A program made the translations under genes and the position numbers. The notes under the pieces are model-generated. The model had not been told where the DNA came from. It was given only the letters and a program-made list of their open reading frames with translations, and made no database searches. Below, one piece after another: positions 16,854-24,752 of a stretch of DNA of 64,000 nt. Origin of the DNA: SZAS-103 sp036496805 (GTDB taxonomy: Bacteria > Pseudomonadota > Gammaproteobacteria > Xanthomonadales > Xanthomonadaceae); contig DASXKN010000029.1 in NCBI GenBank assembly GCA_036496805.1, positions 186,001-250,000 on the forward strand, given 5' to 3'. The number at the start of each line of letters is the position of its first letter. Within the stretch, counting starts at the first letter, position 1.

Positions 16854-17462
16854 ATGCGAACCTTCGTACTGAGAGCGCGCGCGGCGCCCACGGACAGCCA
16901 GAGGCTGCTGGCGTCCGTCGGCAAGGAAGCGCATGCCGAAATCCTCGCGCATACGCTAATGAACGCGATCTTCGTGGCGCAGTCGCATCGCGCGGACGTG
17001 GTGGTCCACCTGGTGCTGGAAAGCACGCCGGACTTCTCCCGCGCGATCCGCTTCGACGCGAGCGCCATGCACGACATCGGCGGCTTCGACGAGCGCACCC
17101 TGCTGGCCAAGGTCGCCAAGGCGCTGGACGCTTCCAGGGGCATGGGCAAGGACGAGACGCGGCCGGTGGAATCGGGCGTCACCGTGCGTACCTTGAGCTT
17201 CGAGCGGCTGCTGCAGGAACTGGCCGAAGACCACCAGCTCTTCGTGATGGACCCGAAAGGCGCGTCGATGCGCGAGCAGGAGTTCCAGGCCAATCCCTGC
17301 TTCCTGCTGACCGACCACATCCCGATGCCGAAAAAGACCTTCAACACCCTCGAACGCCTGGGTGCGAAGAAACTCACGCTGGGATCGAGAATGCTGTTCG
17401 CCTCGCAATGCGTGGTGCTGATCCACCATGAGCTGGATCAGCACGAACTGGATCAGCGATAG
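16854..17462 (+). CDS. TrmY-like SPOUT RNA methyltransferase (bacterial DUF358 homologue)
   Basis: Protein of 202 residues related to TrmY, the archaeal enzyme that methylates N1 of pseudouridine-54 in tRNA. Recognised features are the MRTFVLRARAAPT start, HRADVVVHLVLES, and the SPOUT knot end: FLLTDHIPMPKKTF, LTLGSRMLFASQCVVLIHHELD. ATG 16854 matches the family N-terminus; ATG 16842 is possible. Bacteria normally carry m5U54 and lack pseudouridine-54, so the substrate of the bacterial branch is unclear. The final residues are a tandem duplication (ELDQH-ELDQR). No pseudouridine synthase is adjacent. Confidence 0.85.
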   Translation: MRTFVLRARAAPTDSQRLLASVGKEAHAEILAHTLMNAIFVAQSHRADVVVHLVLESTPDFSRAIRFDASAMHDIGGFDERTLLAKVAKALDASRGMGKDETRPVESGVTVRTLSFERLLQELAEDHQLFVMDPKGASMREQEFQANPCFLLTDHIPMPKKTFNTLERLGAKKLTLGSRMLFASQCVVLIHHELDQHELDQR

Positions 17463-17572
17463 CGCCCGCAACCGCGACCTTGATGATCCCGTGCCCGCGA
17501 GAGGTTGCAATCGGCCATGCGGTAGCGCGATTCTCGGCGCTGAGCCAGATCGATCCTGAGGCAGCTCGCTCA

Positions 17573-18460
17573 ATGACACGCCATTCCGGTTGTTTCCGGC
17601 AGATCGGCATCGGCATGCTGTGCGCCATGGCCGTCTCGGCAGCCGGCAGCGCCTGCGCTGCCGATGCCGCCGCTACCGAGGAACAGGCGCGCGCCGGGGT
17701 CAGGAGCCTGCTGGTTCCATCGCCGTACCGGATTTCCGACCATGCGCTGGCCGGCAAGATCCGCTACGTGCTGGCTGTTTCCGAAGGCGCCGGCTTGTCG
17801 CTGCCGGAGACCGGCGAACAGCATGTCGAGCAGCGTGGCGATCACCTGGTCGTGACCATCTGCAAGGACCATTGCGGGCAGGAACCGGCGCCGAGCCACG
17901 CGGAACTGGATCGCTACCTGCAACCCAATCCATGGGTGCAGAGCGACGATCGTGTCATCGCCGCCTTCGCCCGGGTCGTCCCGTTGGACAAGCCCGTCGA
18001 CCAACGCATGCCCGTGCTTGTGAAAGCGGTAGCCGCAAGGATGACCGGCGAGATCGAGTTCCTGCATTACTGGACCGCACGCGAGGCATACGACAAGCAA
18101 GGTGGCGATTGCACCGAATTCGCGGTGTTGCTCGCGGCCGCGGCGCGCGCTCGCGGCATCCCGACGCGGGTGGTCTCCGGGCTCGCGTATTCGAGCGAGT
18201 TCATGGGCTCACGGCATGTGTTCGGACCGCACATGTGGGTGCAGTCGTGGGACGGAAACCGCTGGGTGAGCTACGACGCGGCCCTGGGCGAGTTCGACGC
18301 AGGGCGCATCGCACTCGTCATCGGCGACGGCACGCCTTCCGACCCCATGGCGATGAACCGCATCGTCCGCAGGCTGCGCATCGTCGATGCCGCAGCCCTC
18401 ACTCCGGGGATTTCGATTCCAGTGGAGCGGACTCCAACGATTCCGGCTTCAGCGCATTGA
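17573..18460 (+). CDS. secreted transglutaminase-like protein
   Basis: Periplasmic protein of 295 residues with a transglutaminase-like (papain-fold) domain. ATG 17573 opens a signal peptide (GMLCAMAVSAAGSACA). The catalytic triad is visible: Cys in GGDCTEFAVLLA (about 183), His in FGPHMWVQSW and Asp in SYDAALGEFD. The N-terminal 140 residues are unassigned. Such proteins act as proteases or cross-linking enzymes in the envelope; the substrate is not known. The 3' end overlaps the convergent gene on the other strand by 12 bases. Confidence 0.85.
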   Translation: MTRHSGCFRQIGIGMLCAMAVSAAGSACAADAAATEEQARAGVRSLLVPSPYRISDHALAGKIRYVLAVSEGAGLSLPETGEQHVEQRGDHLVVTICKDHCGQEPAPSHAELDRYLQPNPWVQSDDRVIAAFARVVPLDKPVDQRMPVLVKAVAARMTGEIEFLHYWTAREAYDKQGGDCTEFAVLLAAAARARGIPTRVVSGLAYSSEFMGSRHVFGPHMWVQSWDGNRWVSYDAALGEFDAGRIALVIGDGTPSDPMAMNRIVRRLRIVDAAALTPGISIPVERTPTIPASAH

Positions 18461-18943
18461 TCCCGAACGAGGCGCCGGCTTGCCCGAGGCGCTGTCGTCG
18501 ACGGCCGTCGGAATCTCCGGAACACTCAGGTCCTCGGTCCATCGAGCGGCAGACGGATCGCGGACACCGCCACCGATAACCATCAGCATTTCGGGCGCCT
18601 TGGCCTTCGCGTCTGCAAGCGTTCCCGGAGCGGGAGGCGGAAGCGGCGACTGGGCACGTGCCGGCGCGACGGCTTGCCGGATCGATGTGCCATTCGGAGT
18701 GGCGTCCTGCGCGAAAGCCGGCGCAGCCAGCGAAAGCGCCATGGCGGCGCCCAGTCCGATCGGCAGGCGATACGACACGCAGATCGGGCCCCTGGCCTGG
18801 CGCATGAAGGCCAACCGGCCGGCATCGTCCATGTCGTCGAGCGCATGTACGGTCCTGTGGCAACGCCCGCAATGACCACCGATCTTCGCGAGTTCGTCCT
18901 GGCGGAGCAGGCAGGGACTGTCGATTTTCGGAAAGCACGCCAT
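18449..18943 (-). CDS. hypothetical membrane protein with N-terminal CxxC knuckle
   Basis: Protein of 164 residues from ATG 18943, preceded by GAGGAATC. The N-terminus has a compact Cys-rich motif (HCGRCHRTVHALDDM, then GPICVSY), which resembles a small metal-binding knuckle seen before membrane segments in other Lysobacterales proteins. One hydrophobic segment (about 58-77, LGAAMALSLAAPAFAQ) could be a membrane anchor. The rest is Ala/Pro-rich and disordered. Function unknown. The longer upstream frame to 19480 runs through intergenic repeats and is not believed. Confidence 0.65.
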   Translation of the reverse strand: MACFPKIDSPCLLRQDELAKIGGHCGRCHRTVHALDDMDDAGRLAFMRQARGPICVSYRLPIGLGAAMALSLAAPAFAQDATPNGTSIRQAVAPARAQSPLPPPAPGTLADAKAKAPEMLMVIGGGVRDPSAARWTEDLSVPEIPTAVDDSASGKPAPRSGSMR

Positions 18944-19024
18944 GTCGATTCCTCGGTTGGTCAAGGTGGATTTGAACAAACCCTGACAACGCGCCATGGC
19001 CGGAAATGGGGTTAAGCCGGATTG

Positions 19025-19195
19025 GCAGAATCGACTTCTTCCATTCGTGCTGATGTCTCCTGCTCCTGCCGATTGCTTCCGCCAGCGCCAATTTCTTCCA
19101 TTCGCGCTGACTTCTCCCGTTTGAGGCGATTTCTTCCGTTCGTGGTGATTTCTTCCGTTCGTGGCGAGCCTGTCGAACCACGGACCCCGGCTCGC
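19025..19195. repeat. degenerate tandem repeats running into a REP-like half
   Basis: About seven imperfect units of 17-22 bp (consensus near TTTCTTCCGTTCGTGGTGA) run from about 19030 to 19165 and end in TTCGTGGCGAGCCTGTCGAACCA (about 19156-19178, given here in two parts TTCGTGGCGAGCC and TGTCGAACCA). That sequence is the left arm of the REP-like inverted repeats also found at 25866 and 57068. It lies in the 367-base gap between divergent genes; beyond it I see only the GTG gene's leader. Confidence 0.7.
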
Positions 19196-19310
19196 TTCAT
19201 CCAACCGCCCGCCGAGCGACTCCGATCCACGATCGCAGTACGATGCCGGAGACAAGACGCGACAGCCCGCCTGCCGCAACAACGACATCCACCCACCGGG
19301 GAGAACCTCC

Positions 19311-19826
19311 GTGCGCATCCTGCGATTCGGTCGCACGTTGTTCCTGCCGATCGCGCTGCTCGGCCTCGCCGCGACAACGGCCGCCTTCGCCAGCGACGCC
19401 AAGCCCTCCGACGCCGACAGCACCCGCACGCAGATCACGGCGTTGCTGACGAACTTCCTGACCCCGACCGTCATGGACACCGCCGCCGGCCACGACCGCT
19501 TCTGGGCCGACGACCTCGTCTACACAAGCTCGGCGGGCAAGGTGATGCACAAGGCCGACATCATGAAATCCTTCGCCGACGCGCCCAAGCCGGTGGCCGG
19601 CAAGACCGCCTCCAGCAAGAGCCGCGAACCCGAGCCGGTGTTCACCGCCGACGACATCCTCGTGCGCCCCTACGGCGACATGGCGGCGCTGACGTTCCGG
19701 CTGGTGGAGCACGATCCTGATGGGAAGGTGAGCTACTTCCGGAACAGCGGGACGTTTCTGAAGCGGGGAGGGAAGTGGCAGGCGGTGACGTGGCAGGCGA
19801 CGAGGGTGGCCGCCCAAGACAAGTAG
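19311..19826 (+). CDS. secreted SnoaL/DUF4440-like protein
   Basis: Protein of 171 residues from GTG 19311, with GGGGAG eight bases upstream. A signal peptide (LFLPIALLGLAATTAAFAS) precedes a domain like the NTF2/SnoaL group DUF4440: FWADDLVYTSSAGKVMHKADIM, then VRPYGDMAALTFRLVE and FLKRGGKWQAVTWQAT. Members are small alpha+beta cones that bind ligands; most have no assigned reaction. ATGs upstream lie in repeat sequence and do not give a leader. Confidence 0.82.
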   Translation: MRILRFGRTLFLPIALLGLAATTAAFASDAKPSDADSTRTQITALLTNFLTPTVMDTAAGHDRFWADDLVYTSSAGKVMHKADIMKSFADAPKPVAGKTASSKSREPEPVFTADDILVRPYGDMAALTFRLVEHDPDGKVSYFRNSGTFLKRGGKWQAVTWQATRVAAQDK

Positions 19827-19876
19827 GTGAAACTGTCTCTGACACTCTTACTCCATTCGCTGCTACCTCTCTGTTT

Positions 19877-20887
19877 CTAATCCTCGTACTCGTAGTCGGG
19901 ATCATCTACTGGATGGAAACGGAAAATCCCGCCGTGGTTCTCAAGCTGTCTGCAGAAAACAGTGCGTCGTCGAATAGCAAGGTCGTCAATGTAGTCAATC
20001 CACCCAAGTACATAAACGCCCCAAGGCCAATCGGTACGCGGATCGGCCTCGTGAGGCTTCGCTTGCCCATTTCCGTCATAGTTGTTGTCAGAACAAAATT
20101 GCCCCTCTTCGTATGCTCCCGCAGCAATAGTTGGTTTCGATTGCATTGAGTTTTCCACCCGTCCGGCGAAGGGGGATTCCATCGGAAGGCCGCGCAAACC
20201 CCAAAGAACGTCGCAGCGACAAGCCTCAATGTGCGCGCGAGCGCCTCCAACATTTGAAACTATAAATCGTCCAGCGATTCGCCTCCCTTTCGGAAAAGAT
20301 GGCTCGTTCACGATGATGTTTCTTACGCGCAGTTTGGGCCGATGTTCGAGAATGCGGGCTTGTCGCATTTCTTCGAATTGTCCTTTCGCGATTGCCAAGT
20401 TGGCGTCGGAAGTCTTTTCTGCAATTTCGGCAGCTTTGGTTGCAGCATTGGCTGCGCGAACGCTGGTTTTGTCAGACCTGATCAAGAAAATTATCTGCAC
20501 AACTCCTACCGCAGCAACAATGGCAGTAAGGCATGCTAGCCAGAGCGTGTAGTCCGCAAGTTTGCCGGTGTAATTAGCTATCCGATCATCGGTGCTGCTA
20601 TTGGATTTGTCGTCGCTGGCTTTTGATATTCCTACGTCATTGCTTTTGGCTAACAATGCTTTCTGAGCAGTTTCTTCATGCTCTTGACTGTTGGTCTTCT
20701 CACTCGCCTCACGATCAAGCTTCCCCGGTGACGCGTTGGCCACGTCCACCACTAACGACGCTTTCTGGGTAGCTTTTTGATGCGCGTGGCCGTCGTTCTT
20801 TTCGCTAATACTGTGATCGCGTTGTTCTGGTGACGCGTTAGCCACGCCGACCAGCAATGCCAATGCGAGTGTTGCCATCGTGCGCAT
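19877..20887 (-). CDS. A+T-richer hypothetical membrane protein
   Basis: Protein of 336 residues from ATG 20887, preceded by GAGGGG; a GTG three codons upstream is an alternative. The signal peptide (TLALALLVGVANA) is followed by a Lys/Ser/Glu-rich region containing two related segments of about 30 residues (near 20-75). A transmembrane helix lies about 117-138 (LWLACLTAIVAAVGVVQIIFLI), then a coiled coil (about 145-175) and a C-terminal beta-like domain with several Cys and Trp. Base composition is clearly lower in G+C than neighbours, with mixed codon use, which points to recent acquisition. No known function. Confidence 0.75.
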   Translation of the reverse strand: MRTMATLALALLVGVANASPEQRDHSISEKNDGHAHQKATQKASLVVDVANASPGKLDREASEKTNSQEHEETAQKALLAKSNDVGISKASDDKSNSSTDDRIANYTGKLADYTLWLACLTAIVAAVGVVQIIFLIRSDKTSVRAANAATKAAEIAEKTSDANLAIAKGQFEEMRQARILEHRPKLRVRNIIVNEPSFPKGRRIAGRFIVSNVGGARAHIEACRCDVLWGLRGLPMESPFAGRVENSMQSKPTIAAGAYEEGQFCSDNNYDGNGQAKPHEADPRTDWPWGVYVLGWIDYIDDLAIRRRTVFCRQLENHGGIFRFHPVDDPDYEYED

Positions 20888-21200
20888 GTTGAGCACCCCT
20901 CAATGCCGTGCCGAAGATGCGTTCGATCTTCCAGTCGGTGTACCGACATTGGAATTCGGCGACTCCTAGTCGAAGACCATCATTGGTCCCGGAGCGGCGG
21001 GTGCGACATCTCTGTGGCGAGAGCCAAGCATCTTCCGAAGTGGAAATGGACGCAACATTGTGCGATTTCCGGGGCTTCGAGTCAGATCAAGCGAGATTGC
21101 GCCAACTTCTGGCTTTCCGGCGCCTAGGGGTGATCCGGGCACTTAAAAACGACAACCCCGGCGCTGAGGCCAAGATCGTTGAAACCTTTGCGGCTGAGGG
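20888..21200. other. intergenic region between hypothetical gene and tRNA-linked element
   Basis: About 310 bases without a supportable gene. Open frames here are short and composition-driven. It should contain the promoter of the leftward hypothetical gene. I see no repeat or RNA until the tRNA-linked element begins near 21201. Confidence 0.4.
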
Positions 21201-21204
21201 TCGG

Positions 21205-21311
21205 ATTGTTCGCCCCATCCTTGGGGCTCGCCCGCGCTGCCGCGCGGGCCAGCCTTCGGCTGTCCTGATTCGCTCCGGGCGAATCAGTCGAACCTTGGGT
21301 TCTCATCAGGG
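21205..21311. repeat. multi-hairpin element A, downstream of tRNA-Ser(CGA)
   Basis: About 105 bases forming successive hairpins on the + strand: GCCCC/GGGGC (about 21212-21227), CCCGCGC/GCGCGGG (21231-21248), AGCC-TTC-GGCT (about 21251-21261), GATTCGC/GCGAATC around TCCGG (about 21267-21285), then GAACC/GGTTC. A second copy lies at 30665-30771 beside the other tRNA-Ser, with compensatory changes in the stems. It could be a structured RNA or a DNA palindromic element; the sense strand is not known. Confidence 0.75.
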
Positions 21312-21456
<145 letters not shown>

Positions 21457-21584
21457 GGTGGGCTGCGAATCATAAGGCGAAGGCGACGACCGCACAAGCC
21501 GACCCGGCCAAGGTGCGGGAAGGGGCGCGCCGGCACGCTAGAATGCGGGCTCCTTCCGCGAGCCTGCGCCATGCGCCCGATTCC

Positions 21585-21992
21585 ATGAGCACGATCTCCG
21601 TCCCCGTGTCCTACGGCGAGCTTCTCGACAAGATCGCGATCCTCCAGATCAAGTCCGAGCGGATGGGCGATGCGGCCAAGCTGGCCAACGTGCGCCACGA
21701 ACTCGACGCGCTTGAAACGGGCTGGATGTCGCATGCGGCTGCGCAGGCGGACATCGCGGGCCTGCGCGCGCAGCTCAAGGCCGTCAACGAGCGGCTGTGG
21801 GTGATCGAGGACGACATCCGCATCTGCGAGAAGAAGCAGGACTTCGGCTTCGAGTTCGTCCGCCTCGCCCGAGCCGTGTACTTCGAGAACGACGAGCGCG
21901 CGCGCATCAAGCGCGAGATCAACCTGGCGCTGGGTTCGGAGCTGGTCGAGGAAAAGTCGTACCAGGATTACGGGGCGGTCCCGCCTAAGTGA
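21585..21992 (+). CDS. DUF6165 family protein
   Basis: Cytoplasmic protein of 135 residues from ATG 21585 (MSTISVPVSYGELLDKI). It is mostly helical with Lys/Glu-rich coiled-coil pattern (ILQIKSERM, LRAQLKAVNERLWVIEDDIRICEKK, RIKREINLALGSELVEEKSY). The family is often found next to LPS or glycan genes; a GT9 heptosyltransferase gene follows on the opposite strand. No catalytic motif is visible, so a scaffold or regulatory role is only a guess. Confidence 0.82.
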   Translation: MSTISVPVSYGELLDKIAILQIKSERMGDAAKLANVRHELDALETGWMSHAAAQADIAGLRAQLKAVNERLWVIEDDIRICEKKQDFGFEFVRLARAVYFENDERARIKREINLALGSELVEEKSYQDYGAVPPK

Positions 21993-22088
21993 TGAACCAG
22001 GCGAACACCAGGATTGCTTTTCCGGACTACCGGGCGGCCCCCGCGACTTGACGAGCCGGGCGAGCACCAGGATCGCTTTTCCTGGCTA
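21993..22088. repeat. imperfect 55-60 bp tandem duplication at the 3' end of the GT9 gene
   Basis: The segment starting CACCAGGATTGCTTTTCC near 22009 is repeated as CACCAGGATCGCTTTTCC near 22065. Both are followed by CTACCG plus G+C-rich sequence. The second copy includes the GT9 stop codon (TAG at 22086-22088); the first looks like a decayed extra copy of that gene end. Confidence 0.7.
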
Positions 22089-23156
22089 CCGCGCCGCGCC
22101 GTCGGCCTGATCGACTAGGCAGCGCTCGAATGCGTCGATCACCGCATCGACCTCGATCAGCGCCATCGCCCCCTCGCGTTCGATCTTGGTTCCCCAGCGC
22201 AGCTCGGACGCGGGCCTGCCGAGCAGCACCTCGGAGGCTTCCGCGTAGCGGTCGATCGTCCAGCGCAGGTCCGAATACGGACCGCTGCGGCGCGGGTCGG
22301 TGCAGGCGTACAGGCCGATCACGCGGGTGCCGACGGCATTGGCGATGTGCACCGGCCCCGAGTCGGGCGACAGCACGATGTCGGCGCGCTCCAGCAGGGC
22401 CGGCAACTGCTGCAGCGTGTCCCTGCCGGTGAGGTCGATCGCGGGATGTTTCATCGCGGTGAGGATCGTGTCGGCCATCTGCCGCTCCATCTCGCTGCGG
22501 CCGCCGCACAGCACGACGCGGTGCCCACGCGCGGCGGCGTGGTCGGCGACCGCGGCGTAGCGTCCGGGCAGCCAGTTGCGCAGGGCGTGGCTGGAGCAGG
22601 GCGAGATCAGCAGGATCGGCGGTCCGTCCGGCAAGCGCTCCTTCGCCCAGTCGCGCGCGGCCTCCGAGATCGGGAAGTTCCATTTCGGCGCGGAAACCGG
22701 CAGGCCGAGCGGAACGACGAAGGACGCGAGCGCGTCGAGCACGTGGATCCCGATCCGATCCGGTCCCTTGTGCGGCGGGATGCGCCGGTTCACGAACAGT
22801 CCGTGCAGTTCCTTCGAACGCGCGGGGTCGTAGCCGATCCGCAGGTCGGCGTGCACGGCGGTGGACAGCAGGTTCGCGCGCAGGGCGAGCTGCATCAGCA
22901 GCAGCGCGTCGAAGCGCCGTCCCGCGAGCCGGCTGCGCAACGCCGACAGCCCGGCCCAGCCGCTGGCCTTGTCGACGACGATGAATTCGACGCCCGGCAA
23001 TCCTTCCAGCAACCGTTGTTCGGGCTTGCCGATCACCCAGGTCAGCGCCACGTCGGGCCAGGCCGCGCGCAGTGCATTCACCACCGGCAGCACATGGGTG
23101 ACGTCGCCGAGCGCGGACAGCCGGAGGATGCAGATCGAGCGGGGAACGGAGTGCAT
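22086..23156 (-). CDS. glycosyltransferase family 9 (LPS heptosyltransferase)
   Basis: ADP-heptose:LPS heptosyltransferase type enzyme (GT9, GT-B fold), 356 residues, acting at the cytoplasmic face of the inner membrane on the lipid A-core. N-terminal motif RSICILRLSALGDVTHVLP and C-terminal sugar-nucleotide region ADIVLSPDSGPVHIANAVGT with IGLYACTDPRRSGPY are typical. I cannot tell heptosyltransferase I from II. It is divergent from kdkA, consistent with core assembly. The 85-base gap between them holds a strong palindrome. Confidence 0.92.
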   Translation of the reverse strand: MHSVPRSICILRLSALGDVTHVLPVVNALRAAWPDVALTWVIGKPEQRLLEGLPGVEFIVVDKASGWAGLSALRSRLAGRRFDALLLMQLALRANLLSTAVHADLRIGYDPARSKELHGLFVNRRIPPHKGPDRIGIHVLDALASFVVPLGLPVSAPKWNFPISEAARDWAKERLPDGPPILLISPCSSHALRNWLPGRYAAVADHAAARGHRVVLCGGRSEMERQMADTILTAMKHPAIDLTGRDTLQQLPALLERADIVLSPDSGPVHIANAVGTRVIGLYACTDPRRSGPYSDLRWTIDRYAEASEVLLGRPASELRWGTKIEREGAMALIEVDAVIDAFERCLVDQADGAAR

Positions 23157-23186
23157 GGGCTTGCCGGCGCGGGACGCGATGACGTT

Positions 23187-23213
23187 GATGTTTGCACGGG
23201 ATGTGCAAACATC
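23187..23213. promoter_or_regulatory. 27-bp palindrome between divergent GT9 and kdkA genes
   Basis: Perfect inverted repeat GATGTTTGCAC-N5-GTGCAAACATC, extended with one mismatch to about 23183-23217. It sits 31 bases from the GT9 start and 29 from the kdkA start, so a dimeric regulator could control both. No regulator gene is adjacent. Confidence 0.65.
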
Positions 23214-23241
23214 GACGGATCGAGGAAGAGTCTGCCAGACC

Positions 23242-23997
23242 GTGGATGCGAACGCCTACACCGGATCGGAAGCCGTCGTCGATTTCCGCGACGCAACGGG
23301 CGCGGGCGCGATCGTATTCGATCCCGGACTGCTGCCGCGGATCGATGCGGCGCTGTTCGACCCGCAGTCGGATGCGAACGATGCCAGCCCGGTGTCGGTC
23401 GGCGGCCGCGGCGCGGCGTGGTTCGTGCGTACCGATGCCGGCGAGGCCGTGCTGCGGCATTACCGGCGCGGCGGGCTCGCGGCGCGGGTCAGCCGTGCCA
23501 CTTACCTGTGGCAGGGCGCGCAGCGCACGCGCGGCTTTCGCGAGTTCCACCTGTTGCAGGAACTGCGCGAGCGGGGACTTCCGGTGCCGACGCCGTTTGC
23601 CGCGGCGTACTGGCGGTCGGGGACAGGCTATCGGGCCGCGCTCCTGATGCGGCGCCTGGCCGACACGCAGTCGATGGGCGCCTTGCTCGACCACGGACAT
23701 CCCGTGCCATGGCGCGACATCGGCCGCTGCATCGCCCGCTTTCACTGCGCCGGCGCCTGCCACGCCGACCTCAACGTGGATAATGTGCTGATGGATGCGG
23801 ATGGTTCGTGCTGGCTGATCGACTTCGACCGCGGCGTGCTGCGTGCGCCCGCGCTCGGTTGGCAGTGCGCGAACATCGCGCGGCTGCGCAGGTCGCTGCG
23901 CAAGCGCATCGGTGCGCGCGCGGACGAACCCGAAGCGGTCAACGGTTGGGACACGCTGCTCGGCGGCTGGAACGACGGCCTGCGGGAGGAAGCATGA
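23242..23997 (+). CDS. kdkA: 3-deoxy-D-manno-octulosonic acid kinase
   Basis: Kinase that phosphorylates the Kdo residue of lipid A-Kdo in bacteria with a single phosphorylated Kdo; 251 aa. GTG 23242 follows GAGGAAGAG and gives the normal family length; the in-frame ATG at 23188 lies in the palindrome. Kinase motifs are visible: AVLRHYRRGGL (nucleotide lysine/arginine region), LLMRRL, CHADLNVDNVLM (catalytic Asp) and LIDFDRG (metal Asp). The stop overlaps the next ATG (ATGA). Together with the GT9 gene it makes an LPS inner-core locus. Confidence 0.92.
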   Translation: MDANAYTGSEAVVDFRDATGAGAIVFDPGLLPRIDAALFDPQSDANDASPVSVGGRGAAWFVRTDAGEAVLRHYRRGGLAARVSRATYLWQGAQRTRGFREFHLLQELRERGLPVPTPFAAAYWRSGTGYRAALLMRRLADTQSMGALLDHGHPVPWRDIGRCIARFHCAGACHADLNVDNVLMDADGSCWLIDFDRGVLRAPALGWQCANIARLRRSLRKRIGARADEPEAVNGWDTLLGGWNDGLREEA

Positions 23998-24752
23998 GTT
24001 TCGCCCTGCGCTTCCTCGGCGTCGGCAACGCGGCGGCGACCGAACTCGGTTCCGCGTCGGTCGTGCTCGAGCGCGACGGTGCGCCCTTGCTGATGGTCGA
24101 CTGCGGGCAGGAGGCTCTGACTGCCTACCTCGGCCATTACGGCGCGACGCCGACCGCGATGTTCATCACCCACGTGCACATGGACCATGTCGCCGGCATG
24201 GAGCGGTTGTTCATCCGCGCGTACTTCGACGAAGCGCTGCGCGGACGGCTGAAGCTGTACGTGCCGGTGAAGGTGCTGCCGCACCTGCAGTCGCGCGTGG
24301 CCGACTATCCGGGTGCGCTGGCCGAGGGCACGGTGAACTTCTGGGATGCCTTCCAGGTGATCCCGGTGTCGAACGGTTTCTGGCACGGCGGGTTATGGTT
24401 CGACGTGTTCCCGGTGCGCCACCACATGCCCGACACCGCCTACGGCCTGCGCCTGCGCGGCAGCTTCGTGTATTCGGGCGACACCCGGCCGGTGCCGGAG
24501 ATGCTGGCGCTGCACGCCGACGCGCACGAGGCGATCGTCCACGACTGCGCGCTGCAGGGAAATCCATCGCACACCGGGGTCGACGACCTCGAGCGCGAAT
24601 ACCCGCGCGAACTGCTGGCGCGCATGCTGCTGTACCACTACGAATCCGCGCAGGCCGGCGCCGGGCTGGAAAGCCGCGGCCATCGCATCGCCAGGCCGGG
24701 CGATGTGCTCGCGCTGCGCGATCCGGAACCGCCGGAGACCGGCGCGCGATGA
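23994..24752 (+). CDS. MBL-fold metallo-hydrolase
   Basis: Zinc hydrolase of the metallo-beta-lactamase fold, 252 aa, close to the ribonuclease Z-like group. ATG 23994 overlaps the kdkA stop and has GGGAGGAAG upstream. Zinc ligands: H60-x-H62-x-D64-H65 (THVHMDH), a His in FPVRHHMPDT, Asp in YSGDTRPVPE and a late His in IVHDCALQ. The stop overlaps the moaA start (ATGA), so kdkA, this gene and moaA are translationally coupled. The substrate is not known; ribonuclease Z activity is unproven. Confidence 0.88.
   Translation: MSFALRFLGVGNAAATELGSASVVLERDGAPLLMVDCGQEALTAYLGHYGATPTAMFITHVHMDHVAGMERLFIRAYFDEALRGRLKLYVPVKVLPHLQSRVADYPGALAEGTVNFWDAFQVIPVSNGFWHGGLWFDVFPVRHHMPDTAYGLRLRGSFVYSGDTRPVPEMLALHADAHEAIVHDCALQGNPSHTGVDDLEREYPRELLARMLLYHYESAQAGAGLESRGHRIARPGDVLALRDPEPPETGAR

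Noticed and set aside
18944..19480. N-terminal extension of the CxxC protein
   Set aside because: Encoded by degenerate DNA repeats (TNGRNHHERKKS-like units), so not a believable protein.
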